Below, piece after piece: positions 1 to 11,870 of a stretch of DNA of 64,000 nucleotides (the stretch's first letter is position 1; each line of letters begins with the position of its first letter). The stretch lies in assembly GCF_007655135.1 (NCBI RefSeq), contig NC_045129.1, positions 15,474,274 through 15,538,273 of the forward strand. The letters run 5' to 3'. This stretch comes from Punica granatum (lineage: Eukaryota; Streptophyta; Magnoliopsida; Myrtales; Lythraceae). The translations under genes and the position numbers were made by a program. The notes beneath the pieces were generated by a model. It made no database searches. It was not told where the DNA came from and was given only the letters and a program-made list of their open reading frames with translations.

Positions 1-1149
1 TTTAATTTTTCATCGTACAGGCCTGGGGTAATTTTGTAAGCTAAAAATTTCCTGGCAATCTCCGCGCGGAGGATTTCCCTTGCGAGGGGCGAGCCACTAT
101 TTTCATTCACCGTGCATGGATATCCTGCTAGGTCATGGTATATATGTACGTTGTCAATATACGTACTCTAGATGTATATGCTTATTTGGACACCAATTTT
201 GCTGGTCCGCCCTTTCACGACTCGTTCCACTAAATTGTCTACCCTGTTAGGGTAGAGAATGCATCTATTGTGTGCTATGAAGTAAGCTATCGTGCCCTGT
301 TCAAGTGCAGAAGTCGAACAGCGAGCAACGGCAGTAATCATAGCTAAACTAACATGGTTTGCATCTCTACATGAATCTGGGATGCATCTTCCACACCACC
401 AATTTTGCATTGCAACAATTTAATTGCTGGATTCTATGTATATGTATATAGTAATTCAAAGTACTATCGACGAGAGCCTCCGATTCATTTGTTGAAGAAC
501 TTCCACATAAACATTCTTGGTAAATAAGGAATTAATGGTTTATCGTCTCTTCACGTTTCTCGTGTTGACTTTTCTAATTTTTACTCTAATCCCATCATTT
601 CTCTAGAAATTTTGATTTTTGAATTTCCCAAACAAAATTTTCAATAAATTTTCAACACCCTTTCGCGTCTTCTTAAGGTACAAGTGCCTAGTTGATTATT
701 AATTAACCCATTTTTTAATGGCCACACTAAACACGTGTAAGTTTTTTTTTCTTTGGGTGAATTAAACATGTGAAAGTTGATTATTGTTTTATTAACGATT
801 TTCTACGACTTTCCCATCACTCTATCGTTTTGTTTATTTATCAAATCGACTTTAACTTAACTTCACTTAACTTTAATTTCTTATCAATTCAACAACATAA
901 TTATTATTTTTCTATCTTTTTCTTCAAATTTTCTCTCTTTTTTTTTTCTTATCTATGAGTATAATAAATTTTTTAATATTAAATTCTCTAAACTATTCAA
1001 CACTTTTTCCTCAATTTAACAACACAATCATTAAATTCTCTTAACTATTCAATATTTTTTTCTCAATTCAACAACATAATAATTACTTTTTTTCAAATTA
1101 TTTTTGTCTTTATCTCATCAAATGAAACTAAATTAAATTAAATCAAACT
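1..1149. other. Gene-free left edge
   Basis: No gene recognised. An 80-codon open frame on the minus strand (168-410) has six cysteines and lies in DNA less AT-rich than its surroundings, so it could be the end of a gene or an old pseudogene, but I do not recognise the family. From about 540 the sequence is AT-rich with poly-T runs. Confidence 0.4.
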
Positions 1150-1931
1150 TATTTGGTAACGGAATTAAATTCCGTTTGACTTCACTATAAAATTTTTAAA
1201 ATTTCAAAACGATCCATATTTTTCAAAAATTTTCAATTTTGCCCCCACCCCCTTCTCTCTCCTTCACGTTCACTGTTCATCATCTTCCTCCTCCCCCTTC
1301 ACTATTTATCGTCCTGAACAAGCCCTCTCCATCGACCCAGCGAGATTTGCCCCAACACCGAACTCTCCTTCGACCACCCTACCCCCTAACAAGGCCACTT
1401 TCGTCCCTGACAAGGACTCCTCCTACCCTGACCTCCTTGCCACCTCGGGCCGAGCTCCGCAGTTTCCTCAACGCCAATAAGAACTTTGAGATCTGCAGGC
1501 CCCTCACCTCTTTCGACTGGAATGAGCCTTTTCTCCTCGGCACATGGGGACCTCAAGCATCGACACCACCTGCACCATCGGGTGGACAGCGGTGCTCGAA
1601 CCCGCCTCTATCTCTCTCTTCATTGAACCCGTTGGAGGCTAAGAACAGGGGCTCCTCGTGCCTCGAATCGAAGCACCAAGAATTCAATTGAAGCCTTGTT
1701 GTTGCGGTTCAAGGCATAGAGGCCGATTGCCTATGCAGGTTGATTTAAAGATCGCAGAGGCGAAGGTCAACTGAACAATAGGGGGAGAAGAGAGAGGAAG
1801 AACACTGCAAAAGAGTGGAGGAGAGAGAGAGGGTGGGACACATTTTGAAAGGAAATGAAAGTTTTGGGTTGTTTTTATATTTTAAAAAATTTGTAATCAA
1901 ACGAAATCATACTTAACTCATTTACCAAATG
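1150..1931. mobile_element. Inverted-repeat element with GC-rich core
   Basis: The left end (ATTTGGTAACGGAATTAAAT at 1151) and the reverse complement of the right end (ATTTGGTAAATGAGTTAAGT, ending near 1930) are terminal inverted repeats of about 35 bp. The core (about 1240-1850) is much more GC-rich and holds a Pro/Ser-rich 150-codon frame (1239-1691) with no recognisable domain. A related stretch lies in opposite orientation at 24090-24470. It is probably a non-autonomous DNA transposon, possibly carrying captured host sequence. Confidence 0.6.
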
Positions 1932-1989
1932 CTACATTATCTTCATTCTCAAATGCAATGTAAGCATCTCATGTCCATGGAAACCTAGG

Positions 1990-2293
1990 GGTGTGTTTGG
2001 CTTCAAAACTTTTTTTAATTCAACTCCACTTATCTTTAATTCAACAACACAATTATTACTTTTTTCCCTTTTTTAAAATATTTTTAACCATTCAATTCAA
2101 TTTTTAATATTAAATTTACTCAACCATTCATTACTTTTTCACAATTCAATAACACAATCATTACTTAATCATTACTTTCTCTCAATTATTCATTACTTTT
2201 TCACACTTTTTCTTATAATTCAAAAATACAATCATTACAAATTAATTAAAACCAAAACTCAACTCAATTCAACTTTAAAATCAAACGCATTCC
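1990..2293. mobile_element. Tourist-like MITE
   Basis: A 304-bp AT-rich element starting GGTGTGTTTGG and ending with the reverse complement of GGAATGCGTTTGAT. Its right arm, read in reverse, matches the element at 63930-64000 almost base for base over about 60 bp, so the two are family members. No coding capacity. Confidence 0.7.
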
Positions 2294-2387
2294 TAATCTT
2301 AGGGGCAGTATTGAGGAAGCCAACCTTGATTTTCTTGAGGAATCTGCATGAATTAGAGTGGACTCATCCCTAGCCAAAATAATTTGT

Positions 2388-2427
2388 ATTTGGTAATGGA
2401 GTAGAGTTGAACTCCATTTCATTTCAA

Positions 2428-2459
<32 letters not shown>

Positions 2460-2728
2460 TTAAATGGGGTTATAATGATGGTGAGAAGAAAGTATGTGTG
2501 AAAGTTTATTATTAAATAAGATGAGACAAAAAGTAATAATTATGTTTTGAGTGGAGTTGGGGTATTTATTATTAAAAAGTTAATTGTAATAATGATGTGA
2601 AAAAAAATATGTGTGAGAATATATTATAAAATAGGAGATAAAGATAAAATAATAATGATTATATTGTTGATTTTGAAAAAAAAAAGAATGGATTGGAATT
2701 AAAATGGAATTTAACTTCATTCCCAAAT
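2388..2728. mobile_element. Small MITE related to the 1150-1931 element
   Basis: Left end ATTTGGTAATGGAGTAGAG and right end (reverse complement) ATTTGGGAATGAAGTTAAAT form terminal inverted repeats resembling those of the element at 1150-1931. The interior is AT-rich and includes an (AT)n run at about 2427-2460. No coding capacity. Confidence 0.6.
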
Positions 2729-5402
2729 TATCTAGGGATTGTCGTGGTAATTAGTTTCCTTATTATTAATATAAATACTTATTTACTAATTAATGTAATT
2801 TTTTTGGACGCGAATAAGGGTCATATGTCTAGAAAAAAGATTAAAGAAAGGGAAATAAAAAGGCACATAAAATTTGATTGATGAGAATTAAAGCTGAAAT
2901 TTATAGAGCTTAAGTTGATAACGTTGCTGCTAATAAGCCAACTTTTTCTCATCGATGTAATTTTTGTAGAGAGGGATCATCTATGCATGGCTCCTTCAAA
3001 TGATAGTACTTTAAATTGTCTTAACATACGGTGTGATGACCGTTATTGCCAATTCCCTTTTACATCCAAATTTTAGTTTCATTTCTTCGGGTAGTTTTAT
3101 ATCAACTAAATCCACGTTAGCGGGAAATTCATTAAATAAAATTATTTCTCAAGTTCAATTGTTATAATGCACTGTATTTTATTTATCGAAATTATAAAAG
3201 CTTGATTTTGAGAGTTACATTAATTAAGCAATTAAAAAACTGAAATGAGAGGAAGTTATGCACCTAAGAAGTGAGAGAGCTTTTAAGAGAAAAAATGTGG
3301 ATTGAGAAAGATGGGAATGCAAATATACAAAACCAACCTTATATTCAATGGCTCTCATTATCTAATCGAATTAAAATGACATTTTAAAAAATCGAATGTT
3401 AAACGAAGAAAACCTTCTCCAAATTTCCCTCAATAAGTAATCTTTCTCCCTTTTTTAAGTAATATAGATATACGGGAGATATTCTATCACAAATCTAGCT
3501 AGAGACTCAAGGCTGCAATCTTTTTTCGATAGATACTCAGGCTTACATTACAAAAATATATAAACATTTACATATAAATATATATACACAGATCCGAATC
3601 AAGATGACCCACAGATCTCTTGTTGAGGCCATAATTGAATTGAATGAGGGAACTTTAATTTTAGCCACAGCTATTAAACATATAACGAAACCCCGATCTC
3701 AATCAATATCTCTGCACTTCCTTGTGGACCTTACCATGGTAATAAGACACTGATAAAGGCCCCGCCGACCTTCCTTCTCTCACTCTCTCTCTCTGAATTG
3801 GAAATTTTCGTCATCTCGTACTATGATTAATTAATCTATCTATCGTGACGTTATTATCTTGCACTAGTTTGTCGGTCCATTGGCTGAGGTCCATGTCGTG
3901 GACAACCATGACAACCCAATTATGGGAACACATAAATTATGTGTAATCGAATAGACAATTGAGATACTCATGAATATACTAACTTCATGGCTGGGGAGGA
4001 TAAGGGTATGAGTAATTTCTCAGGCAATTGGGCACAAGAAACGTGCAAATTGCAAACTTTTCCCATAGCAAATCAAAATTAAAGCCCCCCTCAGCCTCAT
4101 TCAAAGACAAATCCCACTTGGATTCCACTCTCTTTCGTTTTCACCTTTTACCGCATATACTCCCAAAAAACCTAGAATAAGATTATCAGACTATTACATG
4201 ATTGAAACCTACCATACTGTCTGTTGGGACTGATTACATATCACATGACCGATTAACGAAATTTGAGCTAGTCCGTGTCGTTGGGTGAATAAAAAAAAAA
4301 TTGGCCCATACTTCTCAAGATAATTTCAATACCGTCTCTTAGATATCATGATATTATCTTTTGAAAAGTTCGTCTGATTATCTCGTTATCTCTAAGGTAC
4401 AGATTAGACAAGTAAATCTACTTGATATTTGCAATTAATTATCTATATCAACTCTTATATTATTAAGATGGAATTTTCTTTGTAGCATATGACCCTAAAT
4501 AATGTCCCATGATGAGACACTAATCATATCCATTAGATATTCTAACATGAAATCTTGGCCATTCATAATTTACATATTTTGTCCCCTCAAATCGTAGTCC
4601 TTCAGATATTCATTTAGCAGTTTTTACCCATAATAATTTGTACTCGTCCCTCACTCATTCGACACATGGCCCAATCACACCGTCACACATGTCTACACGC
4701 AAGACAAAATGTAATTGGGGAATGGGCGAAATTGAACCCTAATTAATCAGACTAATATTGAACCAATAGTCTGATTTTTTGCAAATTCGATTTGGTCTTA
4801 TTTATTCAACCGGATTATTCGATTTTTCATTGGTTCTTTCTATCCTTTTTTAACCAATTTCTTTGGTTTTTCATTGGTTCATTCTATCGTTTTTAATTCC
4901 GATGACCACGTTCGATCATTATCTACCAATTGATACGGAGGTTTGGCCTTTTCGATCACCAAATTGTTTCCACAAACAACCAGTTTTCACATTTCTTTGT
5001 ACCTAGTTGAAATTTTGGTTCACCGGAATTGAAACTTCAACTCCCTCATCAATTTCACGATGATTTCAATATGAAAAGAGTCCCCTGAAGAATGTCTCGC
5101 CATTGCAACGGGAAAGTAGTTTCAATTACTATGACTAATTCCTGTCGACATGTTTTGCTTCACTTCGTCAAACCGCTCCATGGCTCAACGCTTCTCGTAG
5201 TATTCTCGGAGAGTTCGTCAAAGGCCGGCCATGTTGATCTTTCTCATTTTTTTCCTAGCCTTCGATCAATTTTTCTTTTTGGCAACGATAATTTCCTTAT
5301 ATTATTCCCTGATATTGAGGGATAGTTTGCAATTTTTTCCGGTAAGTTGATATTTTCCAAGGATATTTCGTTCATTAATTAAGTTAATTTTTATTTCTAA
5401 AA
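2729..5402. other. Gene-free AT-rich spacer
   Basis: No coding region, RNA gene or clear element seen. Short open frames here (for example 5092-5325, +) have no recognisable domain and lie in ordinary intergenic DNA. Confidence 0.5.
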
Positions 5403-6358
5403 CTGTTTTGTATTATTGGCACAAGCTAATTGTCTTGTCTGCTAGAGATCATTTATTCTATAAATAGTCTTGGGAATATAGATTTCTTTAGGAGGGAAAA
5501 CAAAAGCATCAATGAATAAGACCCTGATAAAAAACTAATAAGTTCATATATTTATATATTGGCATAAGCCAATTCTATAATTCACTTAAGCAAATCTAAC
5601 TAAAGGGATAACAATGAGTAATTATTAAAGCCTTCGAGCAATAATGATTTTGGTCGATTAAATGACATGTAAGGGCCGACCTTCATATTCTATTCTTATT
5701 TATAGTATCGGTTGTTAATGAATGCAGCAACGATGACGACCATTTGCAGAAATAAATATTTGGAATATATATAACTTTTATTTTGTGTATTTTTATTGAC
5801 ACGAGCTAATTGTAATGTATGCCAGAGCTCATTTGTGCTATAAATAGTCTTACGGACATAAATTTCTTTAGGAGGAAAAACAAAAGCATCAGTGAAGAGG
5901 ACCCTGATGAAAAACTAATAAGTTCGTATATTTATATATTGGCCTAGATCAATTTTATAATCCGCTTAAGCAAATTTAACTAAAAGAATAACAACTAGTA
6001 ATTATTAAAGATTACGAGCAATACTTATTTTGGTTGATTGAATGACTTGCCAATGGCGACCTTTATATTTTATTCCTGTTTATAGTTTTAATTGTTGATA
6101 AATGTAACGATGACGATGACCATATTATAGAAACAAATATTTGGAACAAAAATAACTTTTATTTTGTTTCTTTATATTTACTTAAGCTAATTGCCATGTC
6201 TATCAAAGCTCATTTATGTTATAAATAGTCTTAGAAATATAAGTGAAAATATCAGTGAAAAGGACCTTGATGAAAAACTAATAAGTTCGTGTATTTATAT
6301 ATTATCATTGGCCAATTTTATAATCTGCTTAAGCAAATTTAACTAAAAGTATAACAGC
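5403..6358. repeat. ~380-bp tandem repeat, about 2.5 copies
   Basis: Three successive units share the landmarks TAAATAGTCT (5461, 5841, 6232), AAAACTAATAAGTTC and a stretch about GCTTAAGCAAAT. The periods are 380 and 391 bp and the third unit is truncated after about 200 bp. Units have diverged by substitutions and small indels, so the array is not recent. No gene lies in it. Confidence 0.85.
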
Positions 6359-7776
6359 GAGTTATTGTATGGTTAGGGGTAAATTGCGGTTAGAGGAATC
6401 GTGTTCTTCAAATTTTTGACCTATTTTTCTAAATTTACTTTTTTAATTCCATAATTTTTGGGATAGTGATCCCTATAAAAGCTAACATTCATATTTTTAG
6501 GAATTTAAATTAGAGAAGTTATTTTTTTTGGACAACTGAAAAGAAAAAGCAACAATTCGTTCATCGGAAGCCGCCATCGACAACAACATTCATCATCTTT
6601 AAAATATGTAGAGCCTTATTGCCGCAATCTCGTTTCCTTTCCACAATCTCGTTGTCGTTTCGTAAATTTGCGCTCCACCATGTTGTGTTCGTCCAATTGC
6701 ACAATAATACAACCACCAATGGTCATCTTTAGGACGTAGGAGCATGGCCGAACGTAAATCGTTCTTGAAATTTAATCATACGTTAACTAAATTCATTTGT
6801 TTGATTCACTTGATTATGTATTGTTTCATGCAGTTGTAATTCTCCAAATGAAAACCTAAGTCCGTCTTTCTATTCTCCGACGATGATGGATGTCATGGCC
6901 GACAATGCTGTTTTAGAAGAATAGCTAAATGTTTAAACCAAGTCTACAAATCATACCAATTTAATTATGAATGGCTTTGTTTTAAATAGATTTCTTGAAA
7001 AACCATTTGGTTCAAAAAAGTCGGGTCAGGTTTGTTGTGGTTTGGGTAGGAAGTTTTAAAGGGTTGGGCAGTAATTGTGACACGTGTCGGCGTTTACATG
7101 CAACACGTCATTAATCCAACATATTTGATCATTGTGGAATGTGACTCAATGATACTGTAACAAGATTGAAAAAATTGTGGGTTAAAATGTAAGTTTTAAT
7201 ACTTAAAGAGTGAAAAAAGTATATGTGCCCACCATGGGACATTATTTTGTATCCCATGCAAGAATTTTCTTTTCTTTCATATCTTTTTATCTCTCTACAT
7301 CTTATAAGTACCGACCATGTTCAATTGCAAATCCCTCATAGTCTTCCATACTCATGGGTCATTGTAATCGATCGAGGATCACCAATCCCTTGTACTCGTG
7401 TAGAAGCCACATTCTCCTGGTCCGAATTTTCGAACCACAAAGGTATGAAATTTAGAATGAGAAAAACCCTATGGTTAGCAATAGCATGGAAACTCCCCTA
7501 CTAGGCTATAGAGTTGTTCTACTTTCTCCATGTCTACCACTCTTTTAGGACTTATATTATATGTCATCTCCACTGGGTGGCTGGAGATTGAGAGAGATGG
7601 GCTTAGGATTGGTCGGACCAAAAGCAAAGGGCCAGTAGTGGTGAGCGATGACCATTGACCATTGGGCCCGATGGCGACGGCCAAAATGGAGCAAATATTC
7701 GATGAGTATTATTCAGTCACTTTGTGCAACATCCAATCAGAATATCTAAAAGTGAAAAACGGGTCTCACAATAGGG
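6359..7776. other. Gene-free spacer
   Basis: I see no gene here. A 93-codon frame on the plus strand (7223-7504) lacks any recognised domain and is probably chance. Confidence 0.5.
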
Positions 7777-7979
7777 AGAAGGTCTTGTGTGCAACGGTAG
7801 TATCACGTAGAATTATGTCACAAGACACATAAAAAATATCATTTTTGCCAACAATGAATTATTTTTGACAACAATAGATTTTTTTACTTTTATTTACATA
7901 CTAAAAATCAAAATGATAAATTCTTATTGACTTGTGGTATTATCACGTGATATCACCGTTACATAAAAGACTTTCTTCG
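7777..7979. mobile_element. Stem-loop MITE
   Basis: A 203-bp element with terminal inverted repeats of about 50 bp: the left end starts GAAGGTCTTGTGTGCAACGG and the right end, reversed, starts CGAAGAAAGTCTTTTATGTA; both arms continue into an ATCACGT core and a CACAAG motif. It ends less than 100 bp from the paired G-boxes of the BAC2 promoter region. Confidence 0.75.
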
Positions 7980-8066
7980 TAATGAACTCATATATTTTCA
8001 CTTATAATCATTTTGATGGTTGAATACTCGATCAATATTTTTCAGCTGGCAGTGCGTGATGATCCA

Positions 8067-8097
8067 CCACGTGGGAAGCTGCTACTGGGCCACGTGG
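8067..8097 (+). promoter_or_regulatory. Two perfect G-boxes upstream of BAC2
   Basis: The 8-bp palindrome CCACGTGG occurs at 8067-8074 and again at 8090-8097, 23 bp apart, about 700 bp upstream of the BAC2 start. This is the core bound by bZIP (ABF/GBF) and bHLH factors. Followed by a pyrimidine-rich stretch at about 8205-8240, it probably lies in the proximal promoter of a gene with a long leader. Function is inferred from the motif only. Confidence 0.55.
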
Positions 8098-8739
8098 ATC
8101 CTTCCAATGAAGGAGGAGATTGGCAATTTCCTTCCCACAAGGCATGCCCCTACAAAATAGCAGCCGGTGGCTTTTGTTTTGTTCTGTTCGAAGCCCAAGT
8201 CAAGCCAGCCCCTCTCTCTCTCTCACACTCTTCTCTTTGCCTCTAGGGGAAGAAGAAGCCCTCTCATTCGTGCATACCATAGGCTCTCTGCAACTTTGCA
8301 GCTCTTTCTTTTTCCTATTACAATTTTTCTCTGATAAGAGGATAGGAGAGGAAGAAGAAGGGGAAGGAAGTGAGAGAATCTGCAGATCAGATCCTTCCCA
8401 AGGAAAAGGGGGAAAGAAAATCTGCGAGAGCTCTTATAAAAGATCCTGAAAAAGAGATAAATCTGACCCATAGAGCAAGAACTCAAAGAAACCCACTTTT
8501 TTTATTTTTTAACGAAAAAACGTCAATCATCATTATCATCATCCTCTCTGTTTTCCTTTCCCAGATTGTCTGCTTGATAACCATTCTCCACATATTGTGA
8601 GTGAGACACCGAGGCCGGAGACAGAATCAGAGATTGTTCCGTACAAGCAAGAAACATCACCCCTTTCATAATATGACATAGACATCCTTAATATCCGAAG
8701 CCGTACACTGATTTCCCTCTCTGCTGAGGTATCGTGTGA

Positions 8740-8754
8740 GATATATATATATAT

Positions 8755-8787
<33 letters not shown>
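8740..8787 (+). repeat. (TA)n-(GA)n microsatellite in the BAC2 leader
   Basis: An (AT)n run (8741-8757) is followed by an uninterrupted (GA)n run (8759-8787) ending 5 bp before the BAC2 start codon. It is presumably transcribed in the 5' UTR. The open frame continues upstream through the repeat, but the ATG at 8793 matches the family's conserved N-terminus. Confidence 0.85.
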
Positions 8788-8790
<3 letters not shown>

Positions 8791-8792
8791 TG

Positions 8793-10405
8793 ATGGATTT
8801 TTGGCCGGAGTTTCTGGCGAGCAGCTGGGGGAAGGAGTTCGTGGCTGGTGGCTTCGGCGGGGTCGCGGGGATTGTATCGGGATACCCTCTCGACACCCTC
8901 AGAATCCGGCAGCAGAGCTCGGGTTCCGGTTCGAGCTCCGCCATTAACATCCTCAGGGGAATCGTCCGGAATGAAGGGCTGGCCGCCCTGTACAGAGGTA
9001 TGGGAGCTCCTCTTGCCTCCGTCACTTTCCAGGTACACGCATGGATTTCTCAATCCCCTGCTCTTGAATTCCCCCGTTTTGTTTTCCCGATATCGCCCGG
9101 ATTCGATCAATTTGATTGAAGTTATTAGATTGGCCTCATAAGATAAATAGCTGCCCCTGCATCAAGATGATCTAGAAGAACTCCGCTGTTCGTCCCGTTA
9201 AGCAGCTACATATCAAACACCTTATCTGTTCGTATTTCCTCTGGTCCGAAAAAAATGAAAACTGCATATTCATCTGAAAGATTAAACTAATTCTACAAAA
9301 TCATCATGAGTTACGTAATGAGGATAATATATTATGATCAATTAATTAACTAAGGGGCTCTGCTCTCTCCTGTGAATTCTTGGCTGTTGTTTTCGATAAG
9401 GTTGCCTTCAGATGTCATCTTCCACTGAAATGAGCCAAGCTCTCCATGATAGATACATAGAAGAAAGTGACCTTTTCCTTACTTTTGTATAAAGTAATGT
9501 CATTGTCTAGAATATGCACTTGGCTTATTGGATTATCTTCTTACTCATGGCATATTGGACTAACCAAATGGGTGATTTCAACTTGAACTTGTTCTTCTGA
9601 TCTTGGAAACCGTTTGATTGACTCTCCGATGACATATAGTTTCTTAATGGCGAGCATGCTAGTCGCGCATTTGACTCATATAGTTTCTTGCTGTTACTCT
9701 CAGAATGCCATGGTCTTCCAAATCTACGCCGTCCTCTCTCAGGCGTTTGACACATCAGTCTCGATCAAGGACCCGCCGTCTTACAAGGGTGTCGCACTGG
9801 GAGGAGTTGGCACTGGGGCAATCCAGAGCCTGATACTCACCCCGGTTGAGCTTGTGAAGATCCAGCTCCAACTGCAAGACCAGAACCGCCCCAAAACACA
9901 TCCAATGTACTGTCATAAGGGTCCGCTGAGCGTTGCTAGAAGCATCTTCCACACAAAGGGTCTCCGAGGAATGTACCGTGGATTGGGGATTACGGTCCTA
10001 AGGGACGCGCCAGCTCACGGGTTTTACTTCTGGACCTACGAGTATATGAGAGAGCAGTTCCACCCCGGGTGCAGAAAGAGCGGCCAGGAGAGCCTGAGGA
10101 CAATGCTGGTGGCAGGCGGGCTGGCGGGAGTCGCTAGCTGGATCTGCTGTTACCCGTTGGACGTCATAAAGACCCGATTACAGGCCCAGTCTCCGCTTGC
10201 ACCGCTGAAGTATAACGGGATTGTGGATTGCCTGAGGAAGAGTGTGAGGGAGGATGGATATGGGGTCCTGTGGAGGGGGCTCGGGACTGCCGTGGCCAGG
10301 GCATTCGTGGTGAACGGTGCTGTCTTTTCTGCCTACGAGATCGCCCTGAGATGCTTGTTCAATAATGGCGATCACGCTAGCATTCCAACAGAAAATGCGC
10401 TCTAA
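8793..10405 (+). CDS. BAC2: Mitochondrial basic amino-acid carrier, BAC2 type
   Basis: Two coding exons, 8793-9032 and 9704-10405, joined in phase 0 (CAG/GTACAC ... CTCTCAG/AAT), give 313 aa. The protein has the three-fold mitochondrial carrier repeat with all signature motifs: PLDTLR (32-37), PVELVK (127-132) and PLDVIK (231-236). The N-terminus MDFWPEF, the block VTFQNAMVFQIYA across the splice site and the LRDAPAHG segment match Arabidopsis BAC2, which moves arginine, ornithine and other basic amino acids across the inner mitochondrial membrane and is stress-induced. The (GA)n leader repeat and upstream G-boxes are noted separately. It converges with the PDX1.2-like gene, 418 bp apart. No broken features. 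Confidence 0.95.
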
Positions 10406-10823
10406 GTTTGGTAATTGATAATAGCAGAATCGGAGACTTCAAGTTGAAGTACTCGACTGACAATGGAAGGAAGAAGATTCGTCTTGATTGTGCAGCTGCA
10501 GAACATTGTTTACGTTGATCTTGCTATTATTTTCTACAATTCATATAGCCATTTGGATCATAGGCGCTGAAGCAGTAAAAATTAATTTTGGACATTTTTT
10601 CTATATGTAATTTTGTTATGATACATATGCATAATTATTTTTAGGCAAAATTAAGCACCATAACACAACAAAAGAAAAGCCACTCTCTCTCTCTCTAGTT
10701 AACAATCGCTAACCAAAAACAGAACTCGTACATCAGGAAACATGTAAGCAAACGATGGACCGGATTGATTCAGCTTGTTCAACTGGAACCGTTGGTCTAC
10801 AGCCGGCGGGACGTATCGCAGCA
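10406..10823. other. Shared 3' region of two convergent genes
   Basis: 418 bp between the stop codons of BAC2 (+) and PDX1.2 (-). It must hold both 3' UTRs and poly(A) regions; an AT-rich stretch at about 10570-10660 is the likely zone. No other feature seen. Confidence 0.6.
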
Positions 10824-11735
10824 TCAAGCAGTTTGGTTTTCGATTTGTTCACGCATGAGGCTGAGACCGGCCATTTGTTCTTCCAATCCCGAGGATGCCT
10901 CAGCGAGGACATGCGGGTCAGTATAATGCCTCACCGCCTGAACAATAGCCCGTACCCGCTTATACGGGTCGGGGCAGTCGAAGATTTCCGACCCGACGAA
11001 CACCCCGTCGCAGCCCAGCTGCATGACCAGGGCCGCGTCGGCCGGCGTCGCTATCCCCCCGGCGGCGAACTGCACCACCGGCAGCCGCCCCACCTGCTTC
11101 GCCTGTGCCAACAGGTCGTAAGGGGCCCCGATCCGCTTCGCGAACCCAAACACCTCGTCCTCGTCCATGTTGCTTAAGACCCTGATCTCCCCCATCACCG
11201 CCCTCACACTTCTCACGGTGCTGGCAATGTTGCCGCCGGCGACATCGCCCTGTGCCCGTATCATCGCTGCCCCCTCCCGGACCCTCCTGAGGGCCTCGCC
11301 GAGGTCCCGGCAGCCGCAGATGAAGGGGGTCCGGAAATTGTGCTTGTTGATGTGGTTGTGCTCGTCGGCGGGGCCGAGGACCTCGCCCTCGTCAATGTAG
11401 TCCACGTCGATGGCCTCCAAGATCTGGGCCTCCACGAAGTGGCCCGCGCGCGCGCGTGCGATGACGGGGATGGAGACGGCGCGCTTGATCTCCTTGACGA
11501 GGGAGGGATCGGGCATGCGGGAGATGGCGGCGCCGCGGGGAGGCGGCTCGGAGATGAGGATGGAGCAAGCGCCGGCCTCCTCGGCGATCTTGGCCTGCTG
11601 AAGGGAGGTGGCCTCGACGACAGCGCCGCCGCGGAGGAGCTGGGCGAGGCCGACCTTGATGGAGAAAGGGTTGCTATGCTTGGAGTCGGCGAGGGTGCTG
11701 CTGCCGTAGACCGTGACGGTACCGTCTTCCGCCAT
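10824..11735 (-). CDS. PDX1.2: PDX1.2-like non-catalytic PLP synthase subunit
   Basis: Single-exon gene, 303 aa, starting [11 protein letters not shown]. The frame stays open 50 codons upstream, but family alignment favours this ATG. It has the whole PdxS/SNZ (beta/alpha)8 barrel, with [16 protein letters not shown] (129-144) and GVFVGSEIF near the C-terminus. The catalytic residues of active PDX1 are replaced: Glu41 for the ribose-5-phosphate-site Asp (GGAVVEA), Arg94 for the first catalytic Lys (VIARARAGH) and Gln162 for the second Lys (IRAQGD). Arabidopsis PDX1.2 carries the same kinds of change; it lacks activity, co-assembles with PDX1.1/1.3 and supports vitamin B6 supply under heat. The coding region is GC-rich and intronless, so long antisense frames across it are shadows. 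A heat-shock element lies upstream. Confidence 0.95.
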   Translation of the reverse strand: MAEDGTVTVYGSSTLADSKHSNPFSIKVGLAQLLRGGAVVEATSLQQAKIAEEAGACSILISEPPPRGAAISRMPDPSLVKEIKRAVSIPVIARARAGHFVEAQILEAIDVDYIDEGEVLGPADEHNHINKHNFRTPFICGCRDLGEALRRVREGAAMIRAQGDVAGGNIASTVRSVRAVMGEIRVLSNMDEDEVFGFAKRIGAPYDLLAQAKQVGRLPVVQFAAGGIATPADAALVMQLGCDGVFVGSEIFDCPDPYKRVRAIVQAVRHYTDPHVLAEASSGLEEQMAGLSLMREQIENQTA

Positions 11736-11870
11736 TGCCCGACAGAGAAGTAAAGCTGGTTGGGTATGCTGCAGTGCAGGTAATATCGCGGATCTGATCA
11801 GCAATTCAAATGCTCGTCGCGTAATGGGACCGTTCCGTTCAGTGCCCTGAAGAAGAGGGGAAGGGAGCAG

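Noticed and set aside
168..410. Cys-containing 80-codon minus-strand frame as a secreted peptide
   Set aside because: No signal peptide and no family pattern; kept only as a note in the left-edge entry.
8223..8600. Several overlapping frames upstream of BAC2 as a separate gene
   Set aside because: Low-complexity Ser/Leu/Glu-rich frames on both strands in a pyrimidine- and purine-rich leader; best read as BAC2 5' UTR or promoter.
11340..11753. Plus-strand 137-codon frame rich in Asp, Gly and Ala
   Set aside because: Antisense shadow of the GC-rich PDX1.2 coding sequence.
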